Origin: Bicyclus anynana
Taxonomy: Eukaryota > Arthropoda > Insecta > Lepidoptera > Nymphalidae
NCBI RefSeq assembly: GCF_947172395.1
Contig: NC_069095.1
Location: 2,914,001 to 2,978,000 of the forward strand
Reading direction: 5' to 3'
DNA length: 64,000 nt
Part shown: positions 21,004-32,159 of the stretch, one piece after another
Numbering within the stretch: the stretch's first letter is position 1
Layout: the number at the start of each line of letters is the position of its first letter
Notes under the pieces: generated by a model
What the model was told of the DNA's origin: nothing
The model's database searches: none
Seen by the model: only the letters and a program-made list of their open reading frames with translations
Translations under genes and position numbers: made by a program

Positions 21004-21400
21004 TTAACCAACTTCAATAAAAGGCGTATATGTTTTTTTAAAAAATGTTTGTTACATCATAACTTCTTCATTTACTAAACAATTTTGAATTTTAACAATT
21101 TAACAAAAAATTAAATTATTTTTTGTATTTTGTTTAGAAGAGTATTATATATATAACATTGGTTTCATTTAATTTTCATGAAAATTGGTTTAGTAATTTT
21201 GTGTTAATCTTAATTCTCTGCGTGTGTAAAGTCTGCCAATCCGCATTGGGCCAGCGTGGTGGACTATTGGCCTAATCCCTCTCATTCTGAGAGGAGACTC
21301 GAGCTCAGCAGTGAGCCGAGTATGGGTTGATGACGAATTTTGTGTTAATATCAAAATAACTGAAATATGTCCTTGAAGTCGGTTGCATTTTTATGTTAAA
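21004..21400. mobile_element. foldback-type element fragment interrupted by a SINE
   Basis: The left edge 'taaccaacttcaataaaagg' and right edge 'ccttgaagtcggttgcattt' are inverted relatives of the aaccgacttccaa termini at 52.9 and 59.8 kb. A truncated SINE A sits inside at 21209-21335. Confidence 0.5.
21209..21335 (+). mobile_element. 5'-truncated SINE family A with exact 14-bp duplication
   Basis: Only the last 127 bp of the SINE are present. The 14-mer aattttgtgttaat occurs at 21195-21208 and again at 21336-21349, marking both insertion ends. Confidence 0.9.
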
Positions 21401-22360
21401 AAGATTATTTAAAAGTTATAATGTACATTGTACGCGCACAGACATAGACAAGTAGAAACTAAAACATGAAGTCATGAGGAAATCGCCATGGTTAAAGGTA
21501 TAGAGTCAACTTCGAGGAGTCTGACAGTTTATTATCTACAACAATGATATTAAATACTAGATGTGTTAAATTCATAAAAAAGCTGAAACCGGTAAGTGGC
21601 TCAAGTATGCCTCTCTGACAAAGAGTTACATATTTTTACCTTTTGCCTTGGAGACTCTTGGGCCATGGAGTCGCAGTGTCAAAAAATTTTGCCGAATCAT
21701 TTCACCGCGGCTTGTTGCCTCGACTGGTGACAGAAGGGCTGGCTCATTTTTTACGCAAAGAATCATCCTGACTGTCCAGCACGGAAGTGCAGCCAGTATT
21801 CTTGCCACCATTCCACGTGGGCATGATTTGTATAGTTATTAGGATAAGTTAGCTTGTCCTAATAACTAATAAGATAGATAAGTTAGATAATGGAATAAGG
21901 TACTTAATGTTAAGTACCTTATTCCATTCTTTCAATAAAAAAAAACTTCATACTATATTTGAATTATTTTTTAACATCCGTTAAAAAAGCTCTCGTGCGA
22001 ATGAAGGCTAACAGCATAATTTAGAGAGCCTACCCTCCTGTCACCAAATTAATGTCAATCACGTTTATTGGCGGATGCGTAAAAACGGCAGTAGCTCCCG
22101 AAGCGTCAACCCAAAAAACACTCAAAGAAAACTGATAGTGATCAAACTCTACCCTTTTTACATCGGTCAGCGGTTTTATAGAAGTATTTCGGGTTTTAAT
22201 TAAAATATTTCCGTCACATTCCTTCGGATATTGCCTATTTAGGGCGGCTTTTGAGATTTTAGGAAGTAGTTAAAATAGATATTTAAATAAACTGTCCCTA
22301 ATTAACTATTTAACAAGTGATGTAATTACGGATTCATGTTGAGGTAATAAAATCTTTTTA
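21401..22360. other. no gene; hairpin and fragments
   Basis: It contains the hairpin at 21889-21928 and, at about 21959-22010, a diverged match to the opening of the 36-kb tandem unit ('gctctcgtgcgaatga'). The overlapping 61- and 64-aa frames at 21626-21842 are mirror frames of each other and not convincing. Confidence 0.4.
21889..21928. repeat. perfect inverted repeat (19-bp arms, 2-nt loop)
   Basis: aatggaataaggtacttaa at 21889-21907 is exactly complementary to 21910-21928. A weaker inverted pair around 'agttattagga' lies just upstream at about 21834-21870. Confidence 0.85.
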
Positions 22361-22480
22361 ACCAAAAAATTTAACCAACGTCTCACAAAAATAAACTAAA
22401 AAGCGAAAAATAACATCGTATGTGCTACCTTCTGATCACTTTGAAGGCGGTGCCAGGCCAGTGACGTATTCATTAAAAGT
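22361..22480. mobile_element. single arm of the foldback element family
   Basis: 'gtgctaccttctgatcactt' and 'gaaggcggtgcc' match the left arm of the palindromes at 53821 and 60740; the partner arm is absent. Confidence 0.6.
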
Positions 22481-22534
22481 AGGGTTAGGGAAGTACTAAG
22501 TGCATATAAGTCAAAGCGAAGCTTGATAGTACTC

Positions 22535-22601
22535 TTCATCATCATCATCATCATAATATCAGCCGATGGACGTCCATTGCAGGATATAGGCCTTTTGTAG
22601 G
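22535..22601 (-). mobile_element. 67-bp RTE tail insertion with 10-bp duplication
   Basis: The insert is (CAT)n followed by 'cagccgatggacgtccattg' and 'aggccttttgtaggg', the extreme 3' end of the RTE lineage. The 10-mer gatagtactc lies at 22525-22534 and 22602-22611. Confidence 0.85.
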
Positions 22602-22618
22602 GATAGTACTCGTAAATA

Positions 22619-22974
22619 CGGGTGTGAATTCGAATCCGGTCTGGGGCATTTTTTTTTTTGAGAAATTAAATATCACGTGTCTCAATCGGTGAAGGAAAAC
22701 ATCGTGAGGAAATCTGCATACCAGAGAATTTTCTTAATTCTCTGAGTGTGTGAAGTCTGCCAATCTGCCTACAACATGGTTCAAGTCAAGAGTGAATAGG
22801 CATCTTCTAGGCTAGCGCGTTTCACCATAGGCTGCATCATCGCTTACTGTCAAGCATGATTGCTGCCAAGCGCTAGCCTATATAACGTGGTGGGCTATTG
22901 GCCTAACCCCTCTCATTCTGAGAGGAGACTCGAGCTCAGCAGTGAACCGAATATGGGTTGATAACGATAACGAA
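22619..22974 (+). mobile_element. SINE family A copy interrupted by another retroelement tail
   Basis: The copy lacks its A box but has 'attcgaatccggtctgggg'. Between 22771 and 22885 about 115 bp of foreign sequence replace roughly ten bases of the SINE; the SINE then resumes at 'cgtggtgggctattggc'. Confidence 0.75.
22771..22885 (+). mobile_element. retroelement 3'-end fragment inside a SINE
   Basis: 'caagtcaagagtgaatagg' to 'ccaagcgctagcctatataa' is a lepidopteran retroelement end that I recognise by pattern. A minus-strand relative lies at 48392-48490. Confidence 0.55.
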
Positions 22975-23675
22975 CTGTTATGGGGGTTAATAAAAGCCCC
23001 TTTTTAAAAAAAGATATCTTTATTCCTTAAAGATAAAATACACACTCATACTTTAATTTAAGTTAATTAAGACAATATGTCTTTACAGTTCCGCAGCTAA
23101 GTCACTACTGACTGGGTCTCTAAGCCCAATAGCTTTTAATACCAATTATTAGCTTATCTATTACTTAATCATCAATATGGGGTATAACAGAACGAACGAA
23201 CGACATACGGTTTTAGTTATTTACGGTAATGGTCATGGAAATTTCATCTGTTGTTATAGCACCAAAATTACTTTCTCACATCTAAAAAAGCCTACGAGCT
23301 CCATTTTCTAAATAACACTTTGAAGTCATATTGAATTAGTTGGGGCGAATTTCTTATTTACGCGTTGATTTATAGCCGACGTCCTCTGAGGTACGGCGCG
23401 TATGCTGCTACTTAATCTTGATTTACGTGACCGTTGCGTCTTGTCGCTGCCCAGATACGGTTTTAAATTATTTACGATTCACACGTGAAATTTGTCGATG
23501 GGCTTAGTTTCAATCGTTGGGTACACATGGTGATATTTGTATAAAACACAGGGTTGTAAAGCTTTATTTTATGTTTATTCATAGCCCTGGACTACTATCA
23601 AACGTTAAATGATGATACATCGCATCCTGCCTCACTGCTAAATTTGCTTGGGCTAACTGTGAAAAAAAAATTTTT
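22975..23675. other. no recognised feature
   Basis: I see no gene or shared repeat. Confidence 0.5.
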
Positions 23676-23677
23676 TT

Positions 23678-24002
23678 TTTTATTCTGTTACAAGTTAGCC
23701 CTTGACTACAATCTCACCTGATGGTAAGTGATGATGCAGTCTAAGATGAAAGCGGGCTAACTTGTTAGGAGGAGCATGAAAATCCACACCCCTTTCGGTT
23801 TCTACACGGCATCGTACCGGAACGCTAAATCGCTTGGTGGTACGTCTTTGCCGGTAGGGTGGTAAGTAGCCACGGCCGAAGCCTCCCACCAGCCAGACCT
23901 GAACAAATTAAGAAAATCTCAATCTGCCCAGCCGGGGATCGAACCCAACCTCCGTCTTGTAAATCCACCGTGCATACCACTGCGCCACGGAGGCCGTCAA
24001 AA
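23678..24002 (-). mobile_element. SINE family B, full-length copy
   Basis: This is the best copy of family B. On the minus strand it starts at 'ttttgacggcctccgtggcg', has an A box (tggcgcagtgg), a B box (ggttcgatccc), the 'ggttttacaagacgg'-type head region and the tail 'gggctaacttgtaacaga'. It is a separate family from A, with another body and another tail, so probably another partner element. Confidence 0.85.
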
Positions 24003-24019
24003 TTCAAAATTAATTTATG

Positions 24020-24505
24020 TCAATCAGCTTGATATCCTTGGTTCAGCTAGTGGGGGGTCGACTAAAATAATTAAAACTCTGCGCTTTCCGGTGCGGGGTC
24101 GTTATTCCATCACCTAGGGACTCCAACGTCCATCGGCTCTTGGAACTATGTGGCCTGCCCATTGTCTGCTTCGCGACTTGCTGACCTATGTCATTGACTT
24201 TGGTTCGTCTGCAAATCTCCTCATTCCAGATTCGAGCACGCAGAGAAACTCTAAGAATAGATCGCTCCGTCGCCCGCTGAGTGACTTTGAGCCTTCTAAT
24301 AAGGCCAACAGTCAGCGACTAAGTCTCGGATCCGTAAGTAATCACTGGCAACACGCACTGTTCGAAGACTTTCGTCTTCAAGCGCAGAGTCCTCAACAAT
24401 AACTGGGTGTAGCGGTACATGAGCATTAGTGATGATCTTCGTCTTGTTCATGTTCATTTTTAGGCCCACACTTTTAATTAATTTAGTAGGTCCTTTAAAT
24501 CATCA
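24020..24505 (-). mobile_element. degraded RTE ORF2 fragment
   Basis: On the minus strand it covers the RT C-terminal region of the same lineage as 19657-20080, extended upstream. The 84-aa plus frame at 24148-24402 is antisense to it. Its frame is broken. Confidence 0.75.
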
Positions 24506-24506
24506 G

Positions 24507-24605
24507 AAAAGATTGTTAGGAGTGGCTACCACAATAGTCCAGCGGATGGGGATCAATCCCACGAATGGGTATTGTCTCCCCTTTACCATGGAACTATTAA
24601 GCTAA
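24507..24605 (-). mobile_element. third tRNA-like SINE family, diverged copy
   Basis: 'gttaggagtggctaccacaa' followed by 'gactattaagct'-type sequence mirrors the copy at 9672-9803; the B box is degenerate. Confidence 0.5.
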
Positions 24606-25094
24606 AGATCTTACAAACAAACACACAAACAGTGACCTACAGCAGATTATCATTTTCATGGCAAACGAATTAATAAATGCCGAGTCATATTTACCGTGGA
24701 CGGAGTTTTCTTTATCAAATAGAAACTTCGTGGGCATTAAACTTGGAGATAGTGGTATTCATGAAACAACTCCGAGGATAGAGTTTTACTTCCACAGGCG
24801 CTTTAGTATGGAATTTGTTGTTTCTTTTACAGTTCACGGTTTAAGTTATTCAATGATAACAAGCTTGGTTTAAACGGTTCTTGAAAATAAAATGCCTAAG
24901 CTGGTAATAATTTGTTTGGATTATTTGTTTTGACTGTTCCTAATTAATTACAAAAATGGTATCTTTTTATACAAAAATGGTATCAGCGATCAGTGAGTAT
25001 AAGGTGCAATTACAATCTCGTATACGGAGGGAGGTGTGGCATTGTAGTTTTTAGTAGACATTCAAATTGACATATACAATTATGGGTAGGCTAT
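24606..25094. other. no recognised feature
   Basis: The 71-aa frame at 24658-24873 has no known domain and no support as a gene. Confidence 0.45.
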
Positions 25095-25407
25095 AAATGA
25101 TGCGTGATCGAATCAGAAAAGAGCAGATCCGTAGACGTGAACCGAATCACTGACAATATAGTGAGTCGCGAAGTTGAAGTGGCAACGGGCAGGCTACATC
25201 GAAGAGCCGATGGACGTTGAGGTCTCAAGAAGCTGGAATGGCGACCCCGCAGCGCAGTGTTGGTTGACCCCCCACTAGGTGGACCGAGGACATCAAGGAG
25301 GATGCCGGTAGATGCAGGCGGCTCGAGACTTAACTGTTGTGTGTCTATGCAAGAGGCCTATATCCAGCTGTGGACGTTCATCGGCTTGTTAATGATGATG
25401 ATGACTC
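25095..25407 (+). mobile_element. degraded RTE ORF2 C-terminus with ATG tail
   Basis: 'cgtgatcgaatcagaaaaga', 'ttgaagtggcaacgggcagg' and 'gccgatggacgttgaggtc' follow the RTE C-terminal order. It ends 'tcatcggcttgttaatgatg'. Confidence 0.75.
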
Positions 25408-25430
25408 AGTAACACGTATAGTTTAATGGA

Positions 25431-25516
25431 AGCCTCAATAGCTCAGTCGTAAAGGGACCTGACTCATCACTGAGAGGTGGTGCTTCGATCCCTGCTCTCT
25501 GGTCCATTGGCATCGC
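25431..25516 (+). mobile_element. third tRNA-like SINE family, plus-strand copy
   Basis: 'agcctcaatagctcagtcg' (A box) and 'gcttcgatccctg' (B box) match the minus-strand copy at 9672. It follows the RTE tail after about 20 bp. Confidence 0.6.
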
Positions 25517-25996
25517 CATTCACTTCACAACACAAATACGGGTTGCGTTTTTGTACTACGTACGTTCGGAACCCTAAAAAGATAAGCTTGTTATGATAAT
25601 AATCATAGATCATTGTGAAGAAATGCGATCGAAGTCATAATATGACTTTAATATTCCCGAATTATAAATAAATGAAAGCGGATATCATTAACAACACCCA
25701 AAATTCCCATAAGAAAAATGATCCGTTGAAAGGAAACGCAAAAGTAATTTTACTCAACGACGCATAAAGGATCGCTGCCATAAATAATACTGTCGTTTGT
25801 TAAACATAACCGGTATCGTATAATGGATCACTTAATTTCGATTACCGGGAACAATAAGGCGGCGGAAATTATTCCTTTTCGGTTACATTTCGATTGTTTT
25901 TGTTTATTTTTTTCATATTTCCGTATAACTGGTTTCTTGACTAAAATAAACAGAAACGAATTAAATTGACCTCTTGGATAGGATCACACAAATATA
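25517..25996. other. no recognised feature
   Basis: I see no gene; the block 25790-25905 is non-repetitive and GC-balanced. Confidence 0.45.
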
Positions 25997-26287
25997 CAGT
26001 TGGCCCTTGACTACAATATCACCTGATCGTAAGTGATGATGCATTCTAAGATGTACGCGAACTAACTTGTTAGGAGTAGGATAAATATCCACACGCGTTT
26101 TGGTTACTACAAGACATCGTACCGGATCATTAAATCTCTCGGCGGTACGTTTTTGCCGGCAGGGTGATAACTAACCACGGCTGTAGCCTCCACCAGACAG
26201 ACCTGGACCAATTAAGAAAATCTCGAGCCTAAGACCTCCATTTTGTAAATCCACCGCGCATACCACTGCGCCACGGAGACTGTCAAA
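25997..26287 (-). mobile_element. SINE family B, near-complete copy
   Basis: It runs from 'ttggcccttgactacaata' to 'gcgccacggagactgtcaaa'; the B-box region is deleted ('aatctcgagcctaagacctc'). Confidence 0.8.
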
Positions 26288-26289
26288 AT

Positions 26290-26465
26290 AGTCTAATCAC
26301 ACTAATATTATAAAGGCGAAAGTTGTTTACGCTGAAGTACTGAACCAAATCAGCTGAAATTCCGTATGGAAATAGGTTTTACACATAGGCTACTTTTTTC
26401 CGGAAATATCATGAGTTTTGAAAACCAGAATTCCTCGCGAACGGAGTCGAGGGCGTCCTCTAGTA
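26290..26465 (-). repeat. dispersed repeat family E, reversed copy
   Basis: It begins 'ctaatattataaaggcgaaa' and ends 'gtcgagggcgtcctctagta'. It abuts the SINE B head. Confidence 0.7.
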
Positions 26466-26837
26466 TTTCAATAAAACAATAAATTATTTGCTTCACCTTA
26501 ATAACGATAAGCCTAAACAAAAATTGGGGTAACTTTTTGTTTATTTACTTTACAACACCCTTCCCAGTGATGCGCATCGCTTCAACTCGCAGCCATTATT
26601 TTAATAGGCAATCAATATGTTCCCTATAATTACCCAATATTTCACGTTGGCTAAGTTAAACTAATTAAGTCTGTTTGAATATTTGCCTTGTAAATTGTTT
26701 GATATAGATTGATCATTAAAGCAGTTGGTACTTTTATCATGTTTGCCTTATTATCGGTTTCGTCTAGCTTTCAGTAATTAGCTATAGCAAGTTGTACTAT
26801 GTTTTTTTATGAAACCGAATTTTATATAGTTATATTT
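26466..26837. other. no recognised feature
   Basis: I see no gene or repeat. Confidence 0.5.
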
Positions 26838-27018
26838 TAATAGATTTTTTCATCGGCCACAGACAGTCTAGTATATACAATGCTGTCTGCAGCGCAGTGA
26901 AAAAATCTATCAAAATATTATGGTTGTGGTTATGGTTTCAATATTTTTTCACTGTACCTACGCGCGCTGTAGGTAGGCTGCAGACTTGATCGTCACTGAC
27001 TGCAGGCAGTATATTACT
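26838..27018. mobile_element. foldback-like inverted-repeat element
   Basis: The left part 'gctgtctgcagcgcagtgaa' at about 26882 is inverted relative to 'ttttttcactgtacctacgc' to 'ggctgcagacttgatcg' at about 26943-26993. The right-arm sequence also occurs at 63485-63525, so it is dispersed. Confidence 0.5.
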
Positions 27019-27021
27019 ATT

Positions 27022-27115
27022 ACCCCCGCCAATCCACATTGGGCCAGCGCAGCATACCTTGCTTAGCAGAAGACTCGTGCTCATCAGTGAACCGTGTATG
27101 GGTTGTTATAATAAA
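27022..27115 (+). mobile_element. SINE family A 3' fragment
   Basis: 'gccaatccacattgggccag' to 'gaaccgtgtatgggttgtta' is the last third of family A. Confidence 0.7.
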
Positions 27116-27655
27116 AATGATGACGCGCCAGCTTAAAATATTTTTTTTTTACTGCGGTACACAGTTGTCATCTAATGAAGAAATCTACATAATTTTATAG
27201 CATTACAAATAAAACAAAAAGCTTCTACTCTATTTCATAACACGAGTATACTTTCAAGAATAAGTTTAAACAAACTCAACGCAGAACACCAATGAATAAT
27301 TTACAAATCCCAAGAAAAAAATTAAACAGACATTGTTATCATTTCCCTTCCAAGAAGACACAGATGTCCTAAACATTTTAAGTTTTCTAATAACACAAAT
27401 GGACTTTCCCACTCACCCCGGCCAGTGATAATATTATTTCATCCCCCTGGATTGAACCGTCTCTGTCAACTAGCCAAAGTTTGACGCGGAACATTTTTAT
27501 TTACTTTTCCCCGGCACGAAACAAATAAATTCTCTTCTCTTAAAATATAAGAGTATTTCACCTCTGACCTTTTTATAGGAATTAGAACAATGAAAAAATA
27601 TACAGCCATTTTGTTTTATAATTTAGAAGAATTAATAACCTCATTGTGTCGTGTG
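27116..27655. other. no recognised feature
   Basis: I see no gene or shared repeat. Confidence 0.45.
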
Positions 27656-27657
27656 TT

Positions 27658-27952
27658 TCGAGCTGTGATATCCCAGTGGATATGACCTCTCCCCTTGATT
27701 TGGCGTAGGTTCGAATCCAGTCTGGGGCATGCACCTCCAAATTTTTAGTTGTAAGCATTTTAAGAAATTAAATATCACGTGTCTCAAACGGTGAAGGAAA
27801 ATATCGTGACGAAACCTGCATACGTGAGAATTTTCTTAAATATCTTGGTGTGTGAAGTCTGGCAATCCGCATTGGGTGGTGAGCTATTGAGCCAACCCCT
27901 CTCATTCTGAGAGGAGACTTGTGCTCAACAGTGTGCCGAATATGGGTTGTTA
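27658..27952 (+). mobile_element. SINE family A, diverged full copy
   Basis: It begins 'tcgagctgtgatatcccagt' with the A box altered to tatcccagtgg; B box ggttcgaatcc is intact; it ends 'atatgggttgttaatga'. Confidence 0.8.
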
Positions 27953-28316
27953 ATGAATCACTTAATTTAGGGTTACATAAATGTCCTAGAGACTATCATT
28001 GTATCTACAAGTACATGTATCGTTTCTTGTATTACAACTTGAGGTACTATTTACGTTACGCTCCCCTGCGACCGTCCACCTGAGGCAATGATGTTAGGCC
28101 TCATATCATCATAAAATTTGTGATTTCACCGGTAACCATATCCTTCAGAACGAATCAAAAAGCTTCGTTAGACGACGGCACCGACGACAGAAATGGAAAT
28201 TTTCAAGAGATTTACGCTATTAAAATCTATTCCCAAGCGCGTATGCCACTCATTTTACATAACATAATATTATAGTAATTGTAATTGTTAAAGTATTGAA
28301 AAAAAATATATTTTGT

Positions 28317-28412
28317 ATCATTATTATCAGCCCATTTTACGGCAACTTCAGCGTCAGGCCTCCCTTCTTATTAAAGAGGGAATATGGAGCGTAGACCCAT
28401 CACGCAGCTTTA
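28317..28412. repeat. short retroelement fragment ('cagcccattttacggcaact' type)
   Basis: 'cgtcaggcctcccttcttat' and 'ggaatatggagcgtagaccc' parallel the fragments at 4684-4775 and 37996-38065. Confidence 0.4.
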
Positions 28413-30078
28413 ATCTCTATTTGCTTTTGGAAATAACACTATTTTAGAATAGAAATCCATAGATATTAATATTAATAGTCACATGCCATCCCGTATTCCC
28501 ACTTGAGATGGTATAGACAACGAAATATTAATAAGACCCGTAAGTCCTTATGCAGTCTGAATACGTGCACTAAGAATTCTGTAGGATTTTATCTTTGAGA
28601 ACGTACATCCCTGCATGTGCATACATTGCGTTACGCTCTACTGAAACTCTAGTACCCGTAATTTTAAAACACAGTTCACATTAAATGAACAATACAAAGC
28701 TTTATGTGCCAAGAAATAAAGATGATATTACCGCACCAGGAGTGCAGTATTGAGCTAGCAATGTCCAGCGTATGAGAGAAAAAAGTAAGATTCCACCATG
28801 TCTGACCATTTCCGACGGCTATTATTCTGTCTCCCTCTATATCCGTTTCCGGCTGTCGCGAAAACAAAATACTGCAGAGCAAAACGAGGACACCGCGCAA
28901 TTCATGCTACCTACTGATTCATTAAAACAATGTCCCACAAACGAACAATAAGAAGATTATAGCTCTATAAGTGGGCATTCAATTTTTTTAAGCCTCTTCA
29001 TACTTTTTGTTTCTTTGGATTTCGTCCCATTTTAATAGACGCAAAGTGGATGCAATTATTTTAATTTTAAGTAAATTTCCGGCCAGCATTAGCAATGTGT
29101 ATGTTTTTTTTTTCTTATTGTGTAATTTCCGTTAATGAGACCTCAGTGACGTCAACCGGGTATTTGGGTAAGTGCAGAAGGTCTAGCTGAGCCCAAAATC
29201 TAGTTGGTTGTGACGGCGGGACGTACCTCTAAGGTTGTATCCGGTGTGACTCGGATGAGTTTCTATGGTGTTGCAAGCAATAGTGATGATTACAGTTTTT
29301 TTAATCGTATATAAATTAAGAGTACGCTAATAGTAAAGCAATTTTCTAAAAGTAACAGTAATATCTGCGATCGTTACTTTCGGAGCTGCAATGATTTAAA
29401 GGGTCAGATTTGCAGCACTGCCATGGATCTCTGAAAAACGCGCCATACAACATGGCACGAACTAATGACGTCGTTAATTCGCTGATCGATAGATTTGTAT
29501 GGGCGTTCAAACAAAATTACTAATATATTTGTTATTTGTGTGTTTATGTGTATAGTTCATTTATTGAAAAAACTAAAAATGTATGAATTTTCATCTAATT
29601 ACGATAACACATTTTTAGTACATTTCAAAATTTTACAATTTTATTTTTTTTGCAAACATCCAATTAATCTTTGTTTTTTACATATTAATTAGTTACCTTA
29701 TTTACTTGAATGTCTCATAAAAATCAATATATTCCAACCTAGTCATCCTCATTTTAGCGGTTATCACTTACCTTCCGGTGACCTGCAATCCGCATGTTCC
29801 ATTTTTCAGTGCTATTCGTTATCATAATTAATCTCAGCAATACGAGTACTTCTCAGTAATTTCTCTTATCAGCACCAAATTGAGAAGTGGTGCCTAGAAA
29901 ACCAAGTTTTGCATTATTAGTCCCTGTCATTATTATTAACATCTGACAGTGATTGTTACAGACGCAGACATTATCTACCTATACCCACCAACCCATTTTA
30001 AAGCAGCGTTGTGGAAGATGCATTTATTCCCAGAATGGGAGTTTGAATCGATGTTGACGAAGATTGGAATAATAATAG
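28413..30078. other. no recognised gene
   Basis: The minus frame 28676-28900 and the plus frame 29495-29692 show no domain. The part 29135-29480 is GC-balanced and non-repetitive in this window. Confidence 0.45.
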
Positions 30079-30086
30079 GAATATAT

Positions 30087-30501
30087 AATCTATAATGGTT
30101 CCGAGACTTGGTCGCTAACTACGGGCCTCATAAGAAAGCTCAGAGTCACACAGCGGGCGATGGAACGAGCTATGTTAGGAGTATCTCTGTGTGATCGAAT
30201 CAGAAATAAGGCGATCCGCAGAAGAACCAAAGTCACTGACATAGCTCAACGAGTTGCGAAGCTGAAGTGGCAATGGGCGGGGCACATAGTTCGAAGAGCC
30301 GATGGACGTTGAGGTCCTAAAGTGATGGAAGGGTGACCCCGCTCTAGAAAGCGCAGTGTTAGTCGACTCTTTGACGACATTAAGCGGTGGCAGGGATTCG
30401 CTGGATGCAGGTGGCTTAGTATAGTGATGTTTGGAAGTCCATACAAAAGGCCTAAGTACTGCAGTAGACGTCCATCGGCTGATGATGATGATGATGATGA
30501 T
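30087..30501 (+). mobile_element. 5'-truncated RTE insertion with ATG tail and 8-bp duplication
   Basis: It encodes, with broken frames, the block GSETW / LRKLRVTQRAMERAMLG / VTDIAQRVAKLKWQWAGH and ends 'gtagacgtccatcggctgat' plus (GAT)n. The word gaatatat at 30079-30086 and 30502-30509 is the likely duplication. Confidence 0.8.
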
Positions 30502-30509
30502 GAATATAT

Positions 30510-31822
30510 GATTATGGTTATAAGCTCTAAATTCTATTGGAAAAATGTGAACCCAATACTAATTGTTAGTGATGAAGATATAAAACAAGCATGGGGAAGT
30601 CTTAAATTTCACATAAATCTGCGTTTGTGAACGTAAATTAATAAACACGTTATTGTTTATGTTTTTAATTGATTTATAGCGATTTCCGGATAATAACTTT
30701 TCAGTAAACAGAATCAAATAATTTCAAATGGAAATTTTTCCCCGTTAAAAGCGCAAACAACCAAACTTTTCACTTACGGTTGTTTGTTGCCGATATTCGT
30801 TGGAAAATTATACAGTTGATATTAAATTCTGTTCAGAAATGTATAGTTGGCTGGTTGAAGTACGACTTGTACTAGTTTGTACTTGAAGTGTTAATTGAAA
30901 GTTTTACATAACAATGTTTTGTCAGAAACAAATAATACTTTACAAAACGTCGAATATTTGCTATACTATAAATATAAATGTACTAACTAGCGTTTTTTCT
31001 TTTTCTCGTATTTTTTAATCATATTTTTAAGTGAAAGTGAAATTCGCAAGTAATAATTTCGTAAGTAAATTTGATTTGCGCATTTTAAAAAAGCTCCTCA
31101 TAATACTCGCTGGTATCCACCAATCCATCCGGCTACCTACTAAATAAGTAATCATACACCACAATTTCCTCGCTTCATCATGGAAACGAGAACTCAAAGG
31201 AACTGAAATCCTTAATTGCCACATAAAACAGTCCTCACCCTTTTAATCATATCGAAAGAGCAATCTTCCGCCTGGGTGGACGGCCAAAAAACTATTTTCC
31301 ATTTTGAAGAACCTTATTACAAAGGAATAGAGACTAAAGACGGTTAACAAGAAGTCAATCTGTTATTGGAGAGCAATTTCAAAACTCGGGGAATAACGGT
31401 GCTCTATCATATTACAAATTCGTTTTTGATTCGTGAAAATCTAATTCCGAGGTCTTAATCTTTCATGTTTGTGATGCTTTAATCTTTCCCTCCGCGAGTC
31501 CGGTTTCTAGGAGTTTTTAATGAGTACGGTTTAATGAAAAACAACTAAGAAATGTCTGTTCGTTTTAAGGAAATCGTCGAACAAAGCGAGATTCTCGCCC
31601 TTGAGTATAAATCCCGCGTAAAGGTAGACATAAATATTGATATTTTTAAAGGATAATTATAAAGTCTCCTGACTACTATTTGTTTTAGGCATAGTGAGCA
31701 ATCCCAGTTTTAAACTAGACAATAGACATGCACAAATGTATGCCCTAACACAGATGTAAGGCATATTCCGTCACATTCATAGTCCGTTGGACAGCTTGCA
31801 TAACCGTCTGCTTCGAGATACA
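30510..31822. other. no recognised feature
   Basis: I see no gene; the 65-aa minus frame at 31027-31224 is not recognisable. Confidence 0.45.
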
Positions 31823-31834
31823 AAGGACCTACTC

Positions 31835-32147
31835 ATCAAATTCAACCCATAATCGGCTCACTGCTGAGCTCGAGTCTCCTCTCAGAATGAAAGGGGTTAG
31901 GCCAATAGTCCACCACGCTGGCCCAATGCGGATTGGCAGACTTTACACACGCAGATAATTAAGAAAATTCACTGGTATGCAGGTTTCTTCACGATGTTTT
32001 TCCTTCACCGTTTGAGACACGTGATATTTAATTTCCTAAAATGCACACATCTGAAAAGTTGGAGGTGCATGCCCCGGACCAGATTCGAACCCACACCTTC
32101 CGAAATCGGAGGCAGAGGTCATATCTACTGGGCTATCACGAATTTGC
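31835..32147 (-). mobile_element. SINE family A with exact 12-bp duplication
   Basis: This is a full minus-strand copy. The 12-mer aaggacctactc lies at 31823-31834 and 32148-32159. Confidence 0.9.
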
Positions 32148-32159
32148 AAGGACCTACTC

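Noticed and set aside
24148..24402. 84-aa plus-strand frame
   Set aside because: Also antisense to a degraded RTE fragment.
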